From CAYTZN01 sp964442495 (lineage in GTDB: Bacteria > Pseudomonadota > Gammaproteobacteria > Legionellales > Legionellaceae): a stretch of DNA of 64,000 nt. Below, in pieces: positions 1 through 7,978 of this stretch. Every line of letters begins with the position of its first letter. Position 1 is the first letter of the stretch. The notes below the pieces were generated by a model that was not told the DNA's origin, searched no databases, and saw nothing but the letters and a program-made list of their open reading frames with translations. The stretch lies in contig CAYTZN010000003.1 of NCBI GenBank assembly GCA_964442495.1, forward strand, positions 85,601 through 149,600. Reading direction: 5' to 3'. A program made the position numbers and the translations under genes.

Positions 1-248
1 TGTATATCACCAGAAATGTTCATCACCGTAGGCTGGGATTTATCCAGATAGGCATTGTTTATATCAATCCATCGTGAGGCAATGCCGTCTACCAATTGGG
101 TACAATATATTTTTAGTTTTTGGTTTGGAATTAATTTTAATAGGCCTATTAATAAGATGGGAATCGAGCCGAGGAGTGTTGTGAAAAGAAGGATAGACAA
201 GGCGATAATGCCATGCAATGTACCGGTTGATGTTTTAAAAATGGGCAT
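1..248 (-). CDS. YihG-like 1-acylglycerol-3-phosphate acyltransferase, N-terminal part
   Basis: Partial gene: the first 82 codons are visible and the rest lies beyond base 1. The translation opens MPIFKTSTGTLHG, followed by one hydrophobic segment (about residues 12-40) that includes GSIPILLIGLLKLI. This layout and wording match the N-terminus of the YihG family, inner-membrane acyltransferases that acylate lysophospholipid. The catalytic HX4D motif would lie outside the window. The ATG at 246-248 has a GGAG ribosome site about 10 bases upstream. It begins 17 bases after the stop of the upstream Cys/Met enzyme gene on the same strand, so the two are probably cotranscribed. The family call rests on the N-terminus only. 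Confidence 0.65.
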   Translation of the reverse strand, partial: MPIFKTSTGTLHGIIALSILLFTTLLGSIPILLIGLLKLIPNQKLKIYCTQLVDGIASRWIDINNAYLDKSQPTVMNISGDI

Positions 249-265
249 TAAAAGTTACTCCAGCA

Positions 266-1417
266 TTAATTTAAGGCATGCGAAAGATCCGCGGTGAGAT
301 CGTCAATATGCTCAATACCCACGGATAATCTCACAAACCCGTCCTCTATTCCCAGTAATTTACGTTTTTCAGCCGGAATGGAGGCATGTGTCATGATGGC
401 GGGGTGTTCAATCAAACTTTCAACGCCGCCTAAGCTTTCAGCCAAAGTGAACAATTCACAGCGGGATAAAAATCGTTTGGCCCCCTCAATACCTCCTTTA
501 ACCACCATGGATATCATTCCTCCAAAATCATACATTTGGTGCTTTGCAAGCGCATGTTGGGGGTGAGAGGTTAGGCCAGGATAAATAACGTTTGTGACAA
601 GGGGGTGTTTTTCTAGCCATTGGGCAAGGGCCATTGCATTTTCACAATGTCGTGCCATTCGAAGCGATAGTGTTTTTAAGCTTCTTAAAACTAAAAAACT
701 ATCAAAAGGGCTGGCAACACCACCGCACGAGTTCTGTAAAAAAGCTATTTTTTCAGCTAACTCGGGGTTATCGCCCACCACAACAACACCGCTGACCACA
801 TCGGAGTGACCATTTAAATATTTAGTGGCTGAATGTAAAACAATATCAAAGCCTAATTCAATGGGGCGTTGTATCCAGGGGGTAGCGAACGTATTGTCGA
901 CCACACCAATCAGGCCATGTTGTTTTGCAAGGGTTGCGATTTTTTGTAAATCAGCAATTTTGAGCATGGGATTTGAGGGTGTTTCCAACCAAATCATACG
1001 TGTATTGGGTTGAATGGCCGCTAAAATGTTGTCTGTATCGCTCATGTCAATAAAAGAAAAGCTGAGATTGGATGTGCGGGTTTTAACCTTATCAAATAAT
1101 CGATAGGTGCCTCCATAAAGGTCATCCATCGCAATGATATGGTCGCCCGGATTAAGAGAATCGATGACGGTGTTGATAGCGGCCATTCCTGAGGCAAAAG
1201 CAAAGCCATGTCGCCCTGATTCAAGACTTGCTATACAGGCTTCATACGCTGCTCGCGTTGGATTTTGGGTGCGTGAATACTCATACCCTTGATGAACACC
1301 TGGTGAAGCTTGGCGATAGGTTGATGTGGCATAAATGGGGGTCATGACAGCACCTGTGCTAGGATCAGGCGCTTGGCCCGCATGAATGGAACGTGTATCG
1401 AAGTGCAAGGTATCCAT
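266..1417 (-). CDS. Cystathionine gamma-synthase/beta-lyase family PLP enzyme
   Basis: A full-length (383 aa) member of the Cys/Met metabolism PLP-dependent family, cytosolic, acting on cystathionine or homoserine esters in transsulfuration. The pyridoxal-phosphate lysine is K199 in the block SATKYLNGHSDVVSG, and the YSRTQNPT block near residue 47 and the SGMAA cofactor loop near 76 are both present. MetB, MetC, MccB and MegL share these motifs, so the substrate cannot be fixed from sequence alone; gamma-synthase or gamma-lyase is most likely given the length. It reads away from the glycosyltransferase-like gene at 1579 and leads into the YihG-like gene. Confidence 0.9.
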   Translation of the reverse strand: MDTLHFDTRSIHAGQAPDPSTGAVMTPIYATSTYRQASPGVHQGYEYSRTQNPTRAAYEACIASLESGRHGFAFASGMAAINTVIDSLNPGDHIIAMDDLYGGTYRLFDKVKTRTSNLSFSFIDMSDTDNILAAIQPNTRMIWLETPSNPMLKIADLQKIATLAKQHGLIGVVDNTFATPWIQRPIELGFDIVLHSATKYLNGHSDVVSGVVVVGDNPELAEKIAFLQNSCGGVASPFDSFLVLRSLKTLSLRMARHCENAMALAQWLEKHPLVTNVIYPGLTSHPQHALAKHQMYDFGGMISMVVKGGIEGAKRFLSRCELFTLAESLGGVESLIEHPAIMTHASIPAEKRKLLGIEDGFVRLSVGIEHIDDLTADLSHALN

Positions 1418-1512
1418 AAATTTTAGTCCATTAGGTGGGTATGATGGCGCTTTTCATTTTAGAGATGGATAGACAGATAGGCAAGATGTTGATACTAAAT
1501 TGATTAAAATGA

Positions 1513-1545
1513 CTTAATGCTTAGTTAATAAACATCTTATATAAT
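1513..1545 (+). promoter_or_regulatory. PmrA-box-like element with -10 box
   Basis: CTTAAT (1513-1518), five bases, then GTTAAT (1524-1529) is a one-mismatch fit to the enterobacterial PmrA box (YTTAAK-N5-YTTAAK) and resembles the PmrA elements described ahead of Legionella effector genes. Ten bases further on is a perfect TATAAT (1540-1545), so the second half-site takes the place of the -35 box, as expected for an activated promoter. The gene it serves starts at 1579. The regulator itself is not in the window; control by PmrA is inferred. Confidence 0.5.
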
Positions 1546-1578
1546 CTATAAGCATGAGACTGTCTATTGGAGTAGAAC

Positions 1579-4167
1579 ATGGCTTTTAAATACCTTATTC
1601 TTTCGTCATCTGGTGGTGGCGGGCATTTGAGCATGGCTGAGGGAGAAAAAGCAGCGCTGATAAAAGCTGGTGTTAGCGCAGAAGAGATAGCCATTATTGA
1701 TATCATGGGTGTCGATTCAAAGATTGCATGCAATGAAGGGAAGGCCTGGATTCCTAATTATGGCTCTATTTTTTCTGGAAAATCCAACGTTGATAAATGG
1801 AATTTAGCTCAAAAAAGAGGTGGCATGGCAGGTGTTGAAGAACTTGAGGGGCTGATTGATCTGCAACATGTTGCAGAAGCTATCCAAGCCGGTAGCATTC
1901 GTAAGCATTTAAAACAATTTCTTAAAGATAATCCTAACGTTATTGAAATTATTGATACCCAGGCTTTATCCACGCCGGTTATTTGCCGAACGGTAACAGA
2001 AGAAAATGCTTTGCGAAAGAAAGCCGCGCGTGAAGTTTCTCCTGATATTACAGTCCGAAAGTTGATATGTGAATTTTTAACGGACAAAGCCGTGCATTAT
2101 CTAGGACCTATTGCAGCAGTTAAGAAAGAAGATGCAGAGTGTCTTACGGTTCAAATTGTTGAAGAACCATTAACAGCTGGGAATGAAACTTCAGAAGAGT
2201 TTTATAGGCGTAAAAAAGTGGATCACGTCAAATTTAGCGTTAAACAGCCACCGATACGTACACAGTTTTTAAACCCAGACTATAGTGATAAAAAAGAGGT
2301 TTATTTAGAAACGACACAGGATGCTTCCATTAAAGGGGCATTGAAAGAGCGCGACTATGTGCGTGATATTCTAGGCGCTGACGCTGTGTTAGATGGTAAA
2401 TATTTTAAAATTCAGAAAACCGAGCATGATAGATTTTATACAATCACACTGGGTAGCCAAAGCAGCTCTACCATCTTAGGTTATGTTGATGCGTTTATTG
2501 AGCAAGTCTTGGATTCGGATATAAAACCGCCACAACGTGCTATGTTTTTTGTGACTGCGGGTAAAAACGATGGAACGCTAGATACAACCTATGCGCTGGC
2601 TCGTGGCCATCTAGAAAAGCGTATGCTGGAATTGCATATTGCAGGGATTAAATGGCCAGAAAGCGCTAAAATCGTTCCGCTCTCCTTTCAAGACGAGAAG
2701 AGCATGGCGTCATTGTTTCACAACAGCGATGCATTGATCACTCGTACGGGCGGTATTTCAAGCATTGAGGCGGACAGGACGCAGCATTTTAATCCAACTC
2801 GAAAAGTGTATCTGCATTCAGAGGCATTCCCAAGCATTGCTGGCGTGTTTCCTAAAGAGCATTTTGATGCTTGTTACAAAACGTTGTTGCCAGGCACTGT
2901 GCGCTGGGAAGGTGGTAATGCACAATATTTAATGAAAAGTATCGATGCATGCCTTACCTCACCGGATGCATTGCAATTTAATATTAAAAATGACAAGACG
3001 ATTCCTTCATTTAAAGATTCTTTGGTGGGCATGATATCTAATAGTGTTTTCAATAAAGATAATATGAGCGATATTGAAAAAGCCTTTAAAATGGGCAGTG
3101 ATCCAATGCTTGAGGCTATCGGCGGATTGCCTGTTATAGCCTATGCAAAGGATTATGATACTGTAGCGGCTTGCATTAAAAATGGCGGACAATTAACCAA
3201 ACAAGTTCAAGTGTATTTGTTTTCCAATCATGTTGTAACTAAAAAAGAGATACAGGCTTTGCAGAAGCTGTACAATAAAATTCAACGTGAAATTAAGCAT
3301 CATAAAGCTCCTAAGGATGTGCGAGATGCATTCTTTACGGCAATAGAAAGCAATAATCTTGATGAAGTGAAAGGCATGCTTTACCGATACCCAGCCCTTC
3401 TTTCTGCTAAAAATGCACAAAAACAATCCGTGAACGATGTTGTTAAAAATGCTGATCATCGAGAGATTTTTGACATCATTGAGCAAGCAAAAGGAGCTAC
3501 TCGCCTGCATTTAGCACTGCAAAAAGAGTTGGATATTTCTACTTTGAGCCACTTGGCCTATTTAAATCTGCATGAATTGAACACACAGTATCCTGCAGGT
3601 TCAGGCAAGACGCCATTGACCCATTGTGAAGATAAAGATCTACGTCGAATAATGGTCATGCTTGGAGCAAAACCTACTTATTTAAACAAGACTGTTTCTT
3701 CGACGGAACGTAAGACATTGGACAAGCTCTATACGAATACTGAAAAAGCGGCCAACACGTTGAAAAGCGTCATACGAAATGCCTTTGCAAAAAGCAAAGG
3801 GGATGAGACTGAGTTTTGTACTAAAATAAAGCTTTACTTAGGCGTTAATGGAGTTCATCATCCACAGGAAGTTCTGGAAAAAATAGCAAAATCTGCGTTC
3901 ATGGAAATCAAATCGGCTAAAAATGATGATGCTCGCATGGGGATTATCGAGAGGTTTGTGAATTTTATTAGATACTTGTTTGGATGTGATAATACAAGCA
4001 AGCGCCTTCGCCAACAATCTAGAAAATTCCTGTTCCATTCACCTGTTGAAGGTCGTGGAAGCCCTAACTCCCTTGAAGATGATTATCACTCAGGCGCTAG
4101 CTCTGCACCAGATGAAGGCGAGAGTGATAATGATCAACGGCCAAGTAATACGCCGAGCAATATGTAA
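1579..4167 (+). CDS. Candidate Dot/Icm effector: GT-B glycosyltransferase-like protein with ankyrin-like C-terminal region
   Basis: An 862-residue protein I do not recognise by name. The N-terminus has a glycine loop, SSSGGGGH (residues 9-16), of the kind found in MGDG-synthase/MurG-type GT-B glycosyltransferases. A second block at about 389-398, RTGGISSIEA, resembles the sugar-nucleotide-binding GG..S..E motif of the same fold. Residues ~555-690 carry weak ankyrin-like helices (DAFFTAIESNNLDEVKGML). The last ~40 residues are polar and acidic with small amino acids, as in E-block type Dot/Icm translocation signals. A PmrA-box-like promoter lies upstream and a strong terminator downstream, so it is monocistronic. 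Glycosyl transfer is inferred; donor and target are unknown. Confidence 0.7.
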   Translation: MAFKYLILSSSGGGGHLSMAEGEKAALIKAGVSAEEIAIIDIMGVDSKIACNEGKAWIPNYGSIFSGKSNVDKWNLAQKRGGMAGVEELEGLIDLQHVAEAIQAGSIRKHLKQFLKDNPNVIEIIDTQALSTPVICRTVTEENALRKKAAREVSPDITVRKLICEFLTDKAVHYLGPIAAVKKEDAECLTVQIVEEPLTAGNETSEEFYRRKKVDHVKFSVKQPPIRTQFLNPDYSDKKEVYLETTQDASIKGALKERDYVRDILGADAVLDGKYFKIQKTEHDRFYTITLGSQSSSTILGYVDAFIEQVLDSDIKPPQRAMFFVTAGKNDGTLDTTYALARGHLEKRMLELHIAGIKWPESAKIVPLSFQDEKSMASLFHNSDALITRTGGISSIEADRTQHFNPTRKVYLHSEAFPSIAGVFPKEHFDACYKTLLPGTVRWEGGNAQYLMKSIDACLTSPDALQFNIKNDKTIPSFKDSLVGMISNSVFNKDNMSDIEKAFKMGSDPMLEAIGGLPVIAYAKDYDTVAACIKNGGQLTKQVQVYLFSNHVVTKKEIQALQKLYNKIQREIKHHKAPKDVRDAFFTAIESNNLDEVKGMLYRYPALLSAKNAQKQSVNDVVKNADHREIFDIIEQAKGATRLHLALQKELDISTLSHLAYLNLHELNTQYPAGSGKTPLTHCEDKDLRRIMVMLGAKPTYLNKTVSSTERKTLDKLYTNTEKAANTLKSVIRNAFAKSKGDETEFCTKIKLYLGVNGVHHPQEVLEKIAKSAFMEIKSAKNDDARMGIIERFVNFIRYLFGCDNTSKRLRQQSRKFLFHSPVEGRGSPNSLEDDYHSGASSAPDEGESDNDQRPSNTPSNM

Positions 4168-4175
4168 TGTCATTA

Positions 4176-4203
4176 AAAAAGAGCCTGTTTAGGCTCTTTT
4201 TAA
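4176..4203 (+). terminator. Rho-independent terminator after the GT-B-like gene
   Basis: A ten-base stem (AAAAAGAGCC / GGCTCTTTTT) with loop TGTTTA, whose 3' arm forms the T-run. It begins nine bases after the stop codon. Confidence 0.85.
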
Positions 4204-4463
4204 TAATTCTCCAGGTACGTCATCTTGGGTGCGTTTTTTTGCGCAAAAGATCTCCTGGCAGTGGCACCATCTCTAGTATATTGATTATTATATATAGAGG
4301 CCAAATACATGACGTTCATGAAGTGTTACCTTTTTTTTAAATGGCCGAAGCTGTTATGCTGATTATCAACTACTTATTATTCGGGTAATTGTTTTGACTC
4401 TGTGGTCCGATGAATGTAACGTATTTATATCTAGAAAAGCACAGATCTTTTATGCGAGGGATA

Positions 4464-4985
4464 ATGAATGTGTTTATGGATGTTAAATTAGCCTTATCGC
4501 GCCCCGTGGTTCCTCGATTGATTTGTTTTTCATTGATTTTTATATTGATTGGGCAAATATATGCAAGTGCTCAATCATTTTTTGCAATTGATAACGCCAT
4601 GCGCTCGCAGCACGATCTTTTAAAAGACAGGGATGTTGATTCACCTAAAAACACAACGTTAGACGCCTTAAACACCGCTTTTTTCGGGGAATACGTGCCC
4701 AAAAATATATCCGATGCAGACGTGAAAAGGTCAATGCTGCGTTTTACCGTTGTTGGCATCATGTATGCTAACCACCAAGAAAATTCACATGTTATCATTC
4801 GCACCAAAGGCGGCCATGAGAAATCATTTAATGTAGGTGATTCTCTGCCCGGAGATGTTATCATTAAGCGAATCACCCCTGATGGCGTTCTTATTCGGCA
4901 TAATGGCGCGCTAGAGAGTTTAAGTTTACCTAAAAACACATTAACCTTTGAGGCGCCGGCTAAGCCACTAAGGAGCTCTAATTGA
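4464..4985 (+). CDS. lspC: Type II secretion system inner-membrane protein C (LspC/GspC)
   Basis: A 173-residue bitopic inner-membrane protein that links the type II secretion platform to the secretin. There is a short cytoplasmic N-terminus, one membrane segment (PRLICFSLIFILIGQIYA), a periplasmic linker, then the GspC homology region (RFTVVGIMYANHQENSHVII to RITPDGVLIRHNG). It stops soon after this, with no PDZ domain. The start is uncertain: ATGs at 4410, 4452, 4464 and 4476 are in frame, and I chose 4464 because GAGGG precedes it. The Sel1 lipoprotein gene follows after 12 bases. The secretin and ATPase genes are about 47 kb away, a dispersed arrangement known in Legionella. Confidence 0.8.
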   Translation: MNVFMDVKLALSRPVVPRLICFSLIFILIGQIYASAQSFFAIDNAMRSQHDLLKDRDVDSPKNTTLDALNTAFFGEYVPKNISDADVKRSMLRFTVVGIMYANHQENSHVIIRTKGGHEKSFNVGDSLPGDVIIKRITPDGVLIRHNGALESLSLPKNTLTFEAPAKPLRSSN

Positions 4986-4997
4986 GGACGGGTTTTC

Positions 4998-5312
4998 ATG
5001 CGAGTTAGAGTAAACATACTATTTTTAATTATTGCACTTAGTTTACTCAGTGGCTGTGTTATGCGTGGTCACAATTTACGTGAAGGTATTCGTAGTTTCC
5101 AAATCCAAAATTACCGTCAAGCGTTTATACGCCTTATGCCTGAAGCTGAAAAAGGGCAGCCTGATGCAGAGTACGCTATAGGATACATGTACTATTATGG
5201 GCAAGGTGTGGTGGAAGATAGAAAAAAAGCTTGGTATTGGATAAATTGCGCGGCTCGAGCGGCACAACCCGATGCAGTGGTCGCATTAAGTATTTTAAAA
5301 CAACGCAGGTAA
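4998..5312 (+). CDS. Small Sel1-repeat lipoprotein
   Basis: A 104-residue protein with a lipoprotein signal: a hydrophobic N-terminus ending in the lipobox LLSGC (Cys about residue 20). The mature part carries one to one-and-a-half Sel1/TPR-like repeats (PDAEYAIGYMYYYGQGVVED and following). Such proteins usually scaffold protein-protein contacts at the envelope. It starts 12 bases after lspC and is probably cotranscribed, which hints at an accessory role in type II secretion; no sequence feature proves this. Confidence 0.75.
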   Translation: MRVRVNILFLIIALSLLSGCVMRGHNLREGIRSFQIQNYRQAFIRLMPEAEKGQPDAEYAIGYMYYYGQGVVEDRKKAWYWINCAARAAQPDAVVALSILKQRR

Positions 5313-5323
5313 TCTCATGATCG

Positions 5324-6277
5324 TTAACATGCCCTAAACACCAGGGATGTCATGTAACACCAATAAATCAATAACAGTAAGCCCCCATGCCAGCGCTCAA
5401 TTTTGCTTTTATAATGATAATTTATCCATAACAGCACGAGAGTAATAAAAAACATGGTGGGGATGTCACGCCACAGCAGCATGTGGCTGATGGCTGAGGG
5501 GTTTATAATCCCTGGAAACGCCATCACTATCAGTAAGTTAAACATGTTTGAGCCCAGGATATTGCCCACTGCAATATCATCTTGTCTTTTAAAGGCCGCA
5601 ACCATTGACGTTACAATATTTGGCAAGCTCGTCCCTATCGCTATGATGGTTAAACCTAACACCAATTCACTAATGCCTAGCCAATGCGCAAAATGGGCCG
5701 CATTTTTAACAAGAAAATGAGCACTCAAAGGAATAAAGGCAAAGCCAATGATAAGGCTTGTGAGGTGAGCATTAAGAGGGCGTTTAATGTTTAAGGCTTG
5801 GCTATATTCTTTTGTCAACGCATCGTTTTTAGAGTGGTGAGCGAGAAAAATAAAATAGAGAATCAATGCAATGCAGGCCACTAAAAAAAGACATCCATCG
5901 ATAACGCTGAGATACCCGTCAATCATGAGGGAATAGGTAAAGAGCATGATGAGAAATAAAAGTGGGTATTCGCGTTTTAAGATAGAGGATTTAACCGTTA
6001 ATGGACGGTATAAGAGGGTTAGCCCTAGCACCAAACCAATGTTTGCAATGTTTGCACCAATGGCATTACCCAAAGCAAGTTCATTGCGCCCTTCAAATGC
6101 CGCCGCAATAGCAAACATGATTTGAGGTACAGAGGAGCCAATGGCGACCAGTGTGAGTCCTGTGATGAGGGCCGGGATACGATAATGGTTTGCAATGCCT
6201 GCAGCACCTGTTACTAAATGGTTAGCGGCCCACAGTAGTCCTATGAAATTTAGCATCATCGTGATTAACAACATCAT
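5324..6277 (-). CDS. CaCA-family cation exchanger (YrbG-like)
   Basis: A membrane protein of 317 residues from the ATG at 6277 (the frame stays open to 6373, but the extra residues are hydrophilic and unlike the family). It has about ten membrane segments in two inverted halves, each carrying an alpha-repeat: GSSVPQI...GNAIGANIANIG in the first, GTSLPNI...GNILGSNMFN in the second. In most Na+/Ca2+ exchangers both repeats read P-E and the glutamates bind calcium. Here they are Gln and Asn, so the ion may differ. It converges on the Sel1 lipoprotein gene. The fold is clear; the substrate is not. Confidence 0.85.
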   Translation of the reverse strand: MMLLITMMLNFIGLLWAANHLVTGAAGIANHYRIPALITGLTLVAIGSSVPQIMFAIAAAFEGRNELALGNAIGANIANIGLVLGLTLLYRPLTVKSSILKREYPLLFLIMLFTYSLMIDGYLSVIDGCLFLVACIALILYFIFLAHHSKNDALTKEYSQALNIKRPLNAHLTSLIIGFAFIPLSAHFLVKNAAHFAHWLGISELVLGLTIIAIGTSLPNIVTSMVAAFKRQDDIAVGNILGSNMFNLLIVMAFPGIINPSAISHMLLWRDIPTMFFITLVLLWINYHYKSKIERWHGGLLLLIYWCYMTSLVFRAC

Positions 6278-6433
6278 ACTTTTTTCTCGTAACCCGTTCT
6301 GCGAGCTATATAATCCTTGATTCAGTAGTTGAAGTCTACAGGAGAAAAGGTAGCTCTGAGATAAGGGGTACAATGATTGATTAAATATTTTTTACATTTA
6401 TAATTAGTGATTTTTTTCTTTTAAGGAAATAGG

Positions 6434-7912
6434 ATGCCATTGAACCTCGAGAAACCTTGGCGGCATGAAAAACGCTTTAATTTACAATTTTTTGCAATCG
6501 GTAAAGATATTTTTATGGAGCGGACCAGAAAGGCCCTACTAACGTATTTATGTGAGCAATTTTTGCTAGCGACTTATCCGGGAATGGCCGAAGATACTCG
6601 TAAAATTTGTACTACAAAACTCGTAAATACGGTAGCTAGGGTTTATGGGATTGTGCCTGACCATATAGGCTTTATTGATGTTGAACTTTTAGATTTAATA
6701 ACAAATGGGCAATACCATACTCAACTACAACACTTTTTAATAGGTTTTTTTACGCCCCAAGCGATGATTGAATTTTCATTTAAGCAACATAATCAAGAGG
6801 AGATGACTGTTGAGCAGAAAATTGCTTTTATAGACAAATTCAGGAGGAACTATTTGTGCAAAGAACAATCAATCCGCACCATGATTAGATTAAATGAAAC
6901 TGACGAGGTGAAGGTTGTTTTTGACAATGGCCATTATTGGATTGAAAAAAATGATAAACCAGCGTCTTTTGATAAACAATATTTTAAAGATTGGGTCGTG
7001 CCTGAAACAGAAACGGTTAATTTCGGCATTTACCTTTACATACTGATGCAAAACTCAGCTAATATGGAGGATCTAGAAAGCCAGCTCCCTGAGCATTCAA
7101 AACAAACAGTCTTGTCTTGGATTGGTGCATTAGGAGGTGAATTAGAGCCTTTCTTTTCTGCAACGCTTGTATCAGCTGTAAAAACAGATTTTATTAATAA
7201 TCTAAGTTTTGGTGGTGGAGTACTAAATTGGTTAGCCTCTCATAATAAAATCAAAAAAATTGAAATGCTTTTTAAAGATAAGTTATTGACTGATAAACAT
7301 TTTAGCCAGACCATCATTTATGGAAGGTTTCCAGGAGCAAACCCACTTTGGCATTTAATGTATCATTTATATCTGGTGTTTAAAGCAAAAGACCTTGAGT
7401 TGCAGCAGAAGCAATTTATATTCTTTTTAAACGTATTATTAGAAAATGCTATATTAAAATCAGAGCAATTTACAGCGCCATGTATTGTGAATGCTGAAGA
7501 ACAAGGTTTAACCCATCCATTGATTCATCGCGATCCATATAAAACAATACCCTGTTTGAATTCTACTTTTTTAACGACAGCAAATAATATCCTAGTTACA
7601 ATGTTAGTTTCTATTCCAGACGAATATCTTCCATCACAATTTCGCAAAGATTTATATGCCAGCCTTTTACATTTCACTCTACTGCTTAAGGAAAAAATAG
7701 GTTACAAACCTATCGCAGTAGAGGGTACAAGTAAACATACTACCGGAATAAGTGATCATCCTGATTTCATCAAAATGACAGCGAATGGATATAAGTTATA
7801 TTTCAATTGTGATAAACGTTGGGTTGCTAATTTTTTTGTTAAACCTGAAGCAAATGAGGCTGAGCCTACTCATAAAAAAGCATTATTAGAGCAACCTTCT
7901 ACTTCTATGTAA
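6434..7912 (+). CDS. Hypothetical protein, possible effector
   Basis: I do not recognise this 492-residue protein. It looks soluble, with no signal peptide or membrane segment, is predicted mostly helical, and has no repeat I can see. The ATG at 6434 is supported by AAGGAA a few bases upstream. The C-terminus is polar and small-residue rich (LLEQPSTSM), compatible with but not proof of a Dot/Icm signal. It stands alone between a minus-strand exchanger and the convergent mutY, and its AT-rich codon use resembles the other large orphans in this window. Confidence 0.65.
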   Translation: MPLNLEKPWRHEKRFNLQFFAIGKDIFMERTRKALLTYLCEQFLLATYPGMAEDTRKICTTKLVNTVARVYGIVPDHIGFIDVELLDLITNGQYHTQLQHFLIGFFTPQAMIEFSFKQHNQEEMTVEQKIAFIDKFRRNYLCKEQSIRTMIRLNETDEVKVVFDNGHYWIEKNDKPASFDKQYFKDWVVPETETVNFGIYLYILMQNSANMEDLESQLPEHSKQTVLSWIGALGGELEPFFSATLVSAVKTDFINNLSFGGGVLNWLASHNKIKKIEMLFKDKLLTDKHFSQTIIYGRFPGANPLWHLMYHLYLVFKAKDLELQQKQFIFFLNVLLENAILKSEQFTAPCIVNAEEQGLTHPLIHRDPYKTIPCLNSTFLTTANNILVTMLVSIPDEYLPSQFRKDLYASLLHFTLLLKEKIGYKPIAVEGTSKHTTGISDHPDFIKMTANGYKLYFNCDKRWVANFFVKPEANEAEPTHKKALLEQPSTSM

Positions 7913-7950
7913 CTTTCATTATTTGATGTAGCGCTATTGTTCTTTATCTA

Positions 7951-7973
7951 ACCCCTACGTGCGCCGCGTGGGG
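7951..7973. terminator. Hairpin between convergent genes
   Basis: CCCC-T-ACG pairs with CG-C-GTGGGG across a short loop, between the stop of the orphan gene and the stop of mutY. There is no long T-run, so termination is only suggested by position. Confidence 0.35.
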
Positions 7974-7978
7974 ATATT

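Noticed and set aside
55..297. 80-codon plus-strand frame
   Set aside because: Antisense to the YihG-like acyltransferase start, which has the ribosome site and family similarity.
4211..4258. Imperfect inverted repeat CCAGG...ATCTT / AAGAT...CCTGG
   Set aside because: Large interrupted loop and unequal arms; a clear terminator already lies just upstream.
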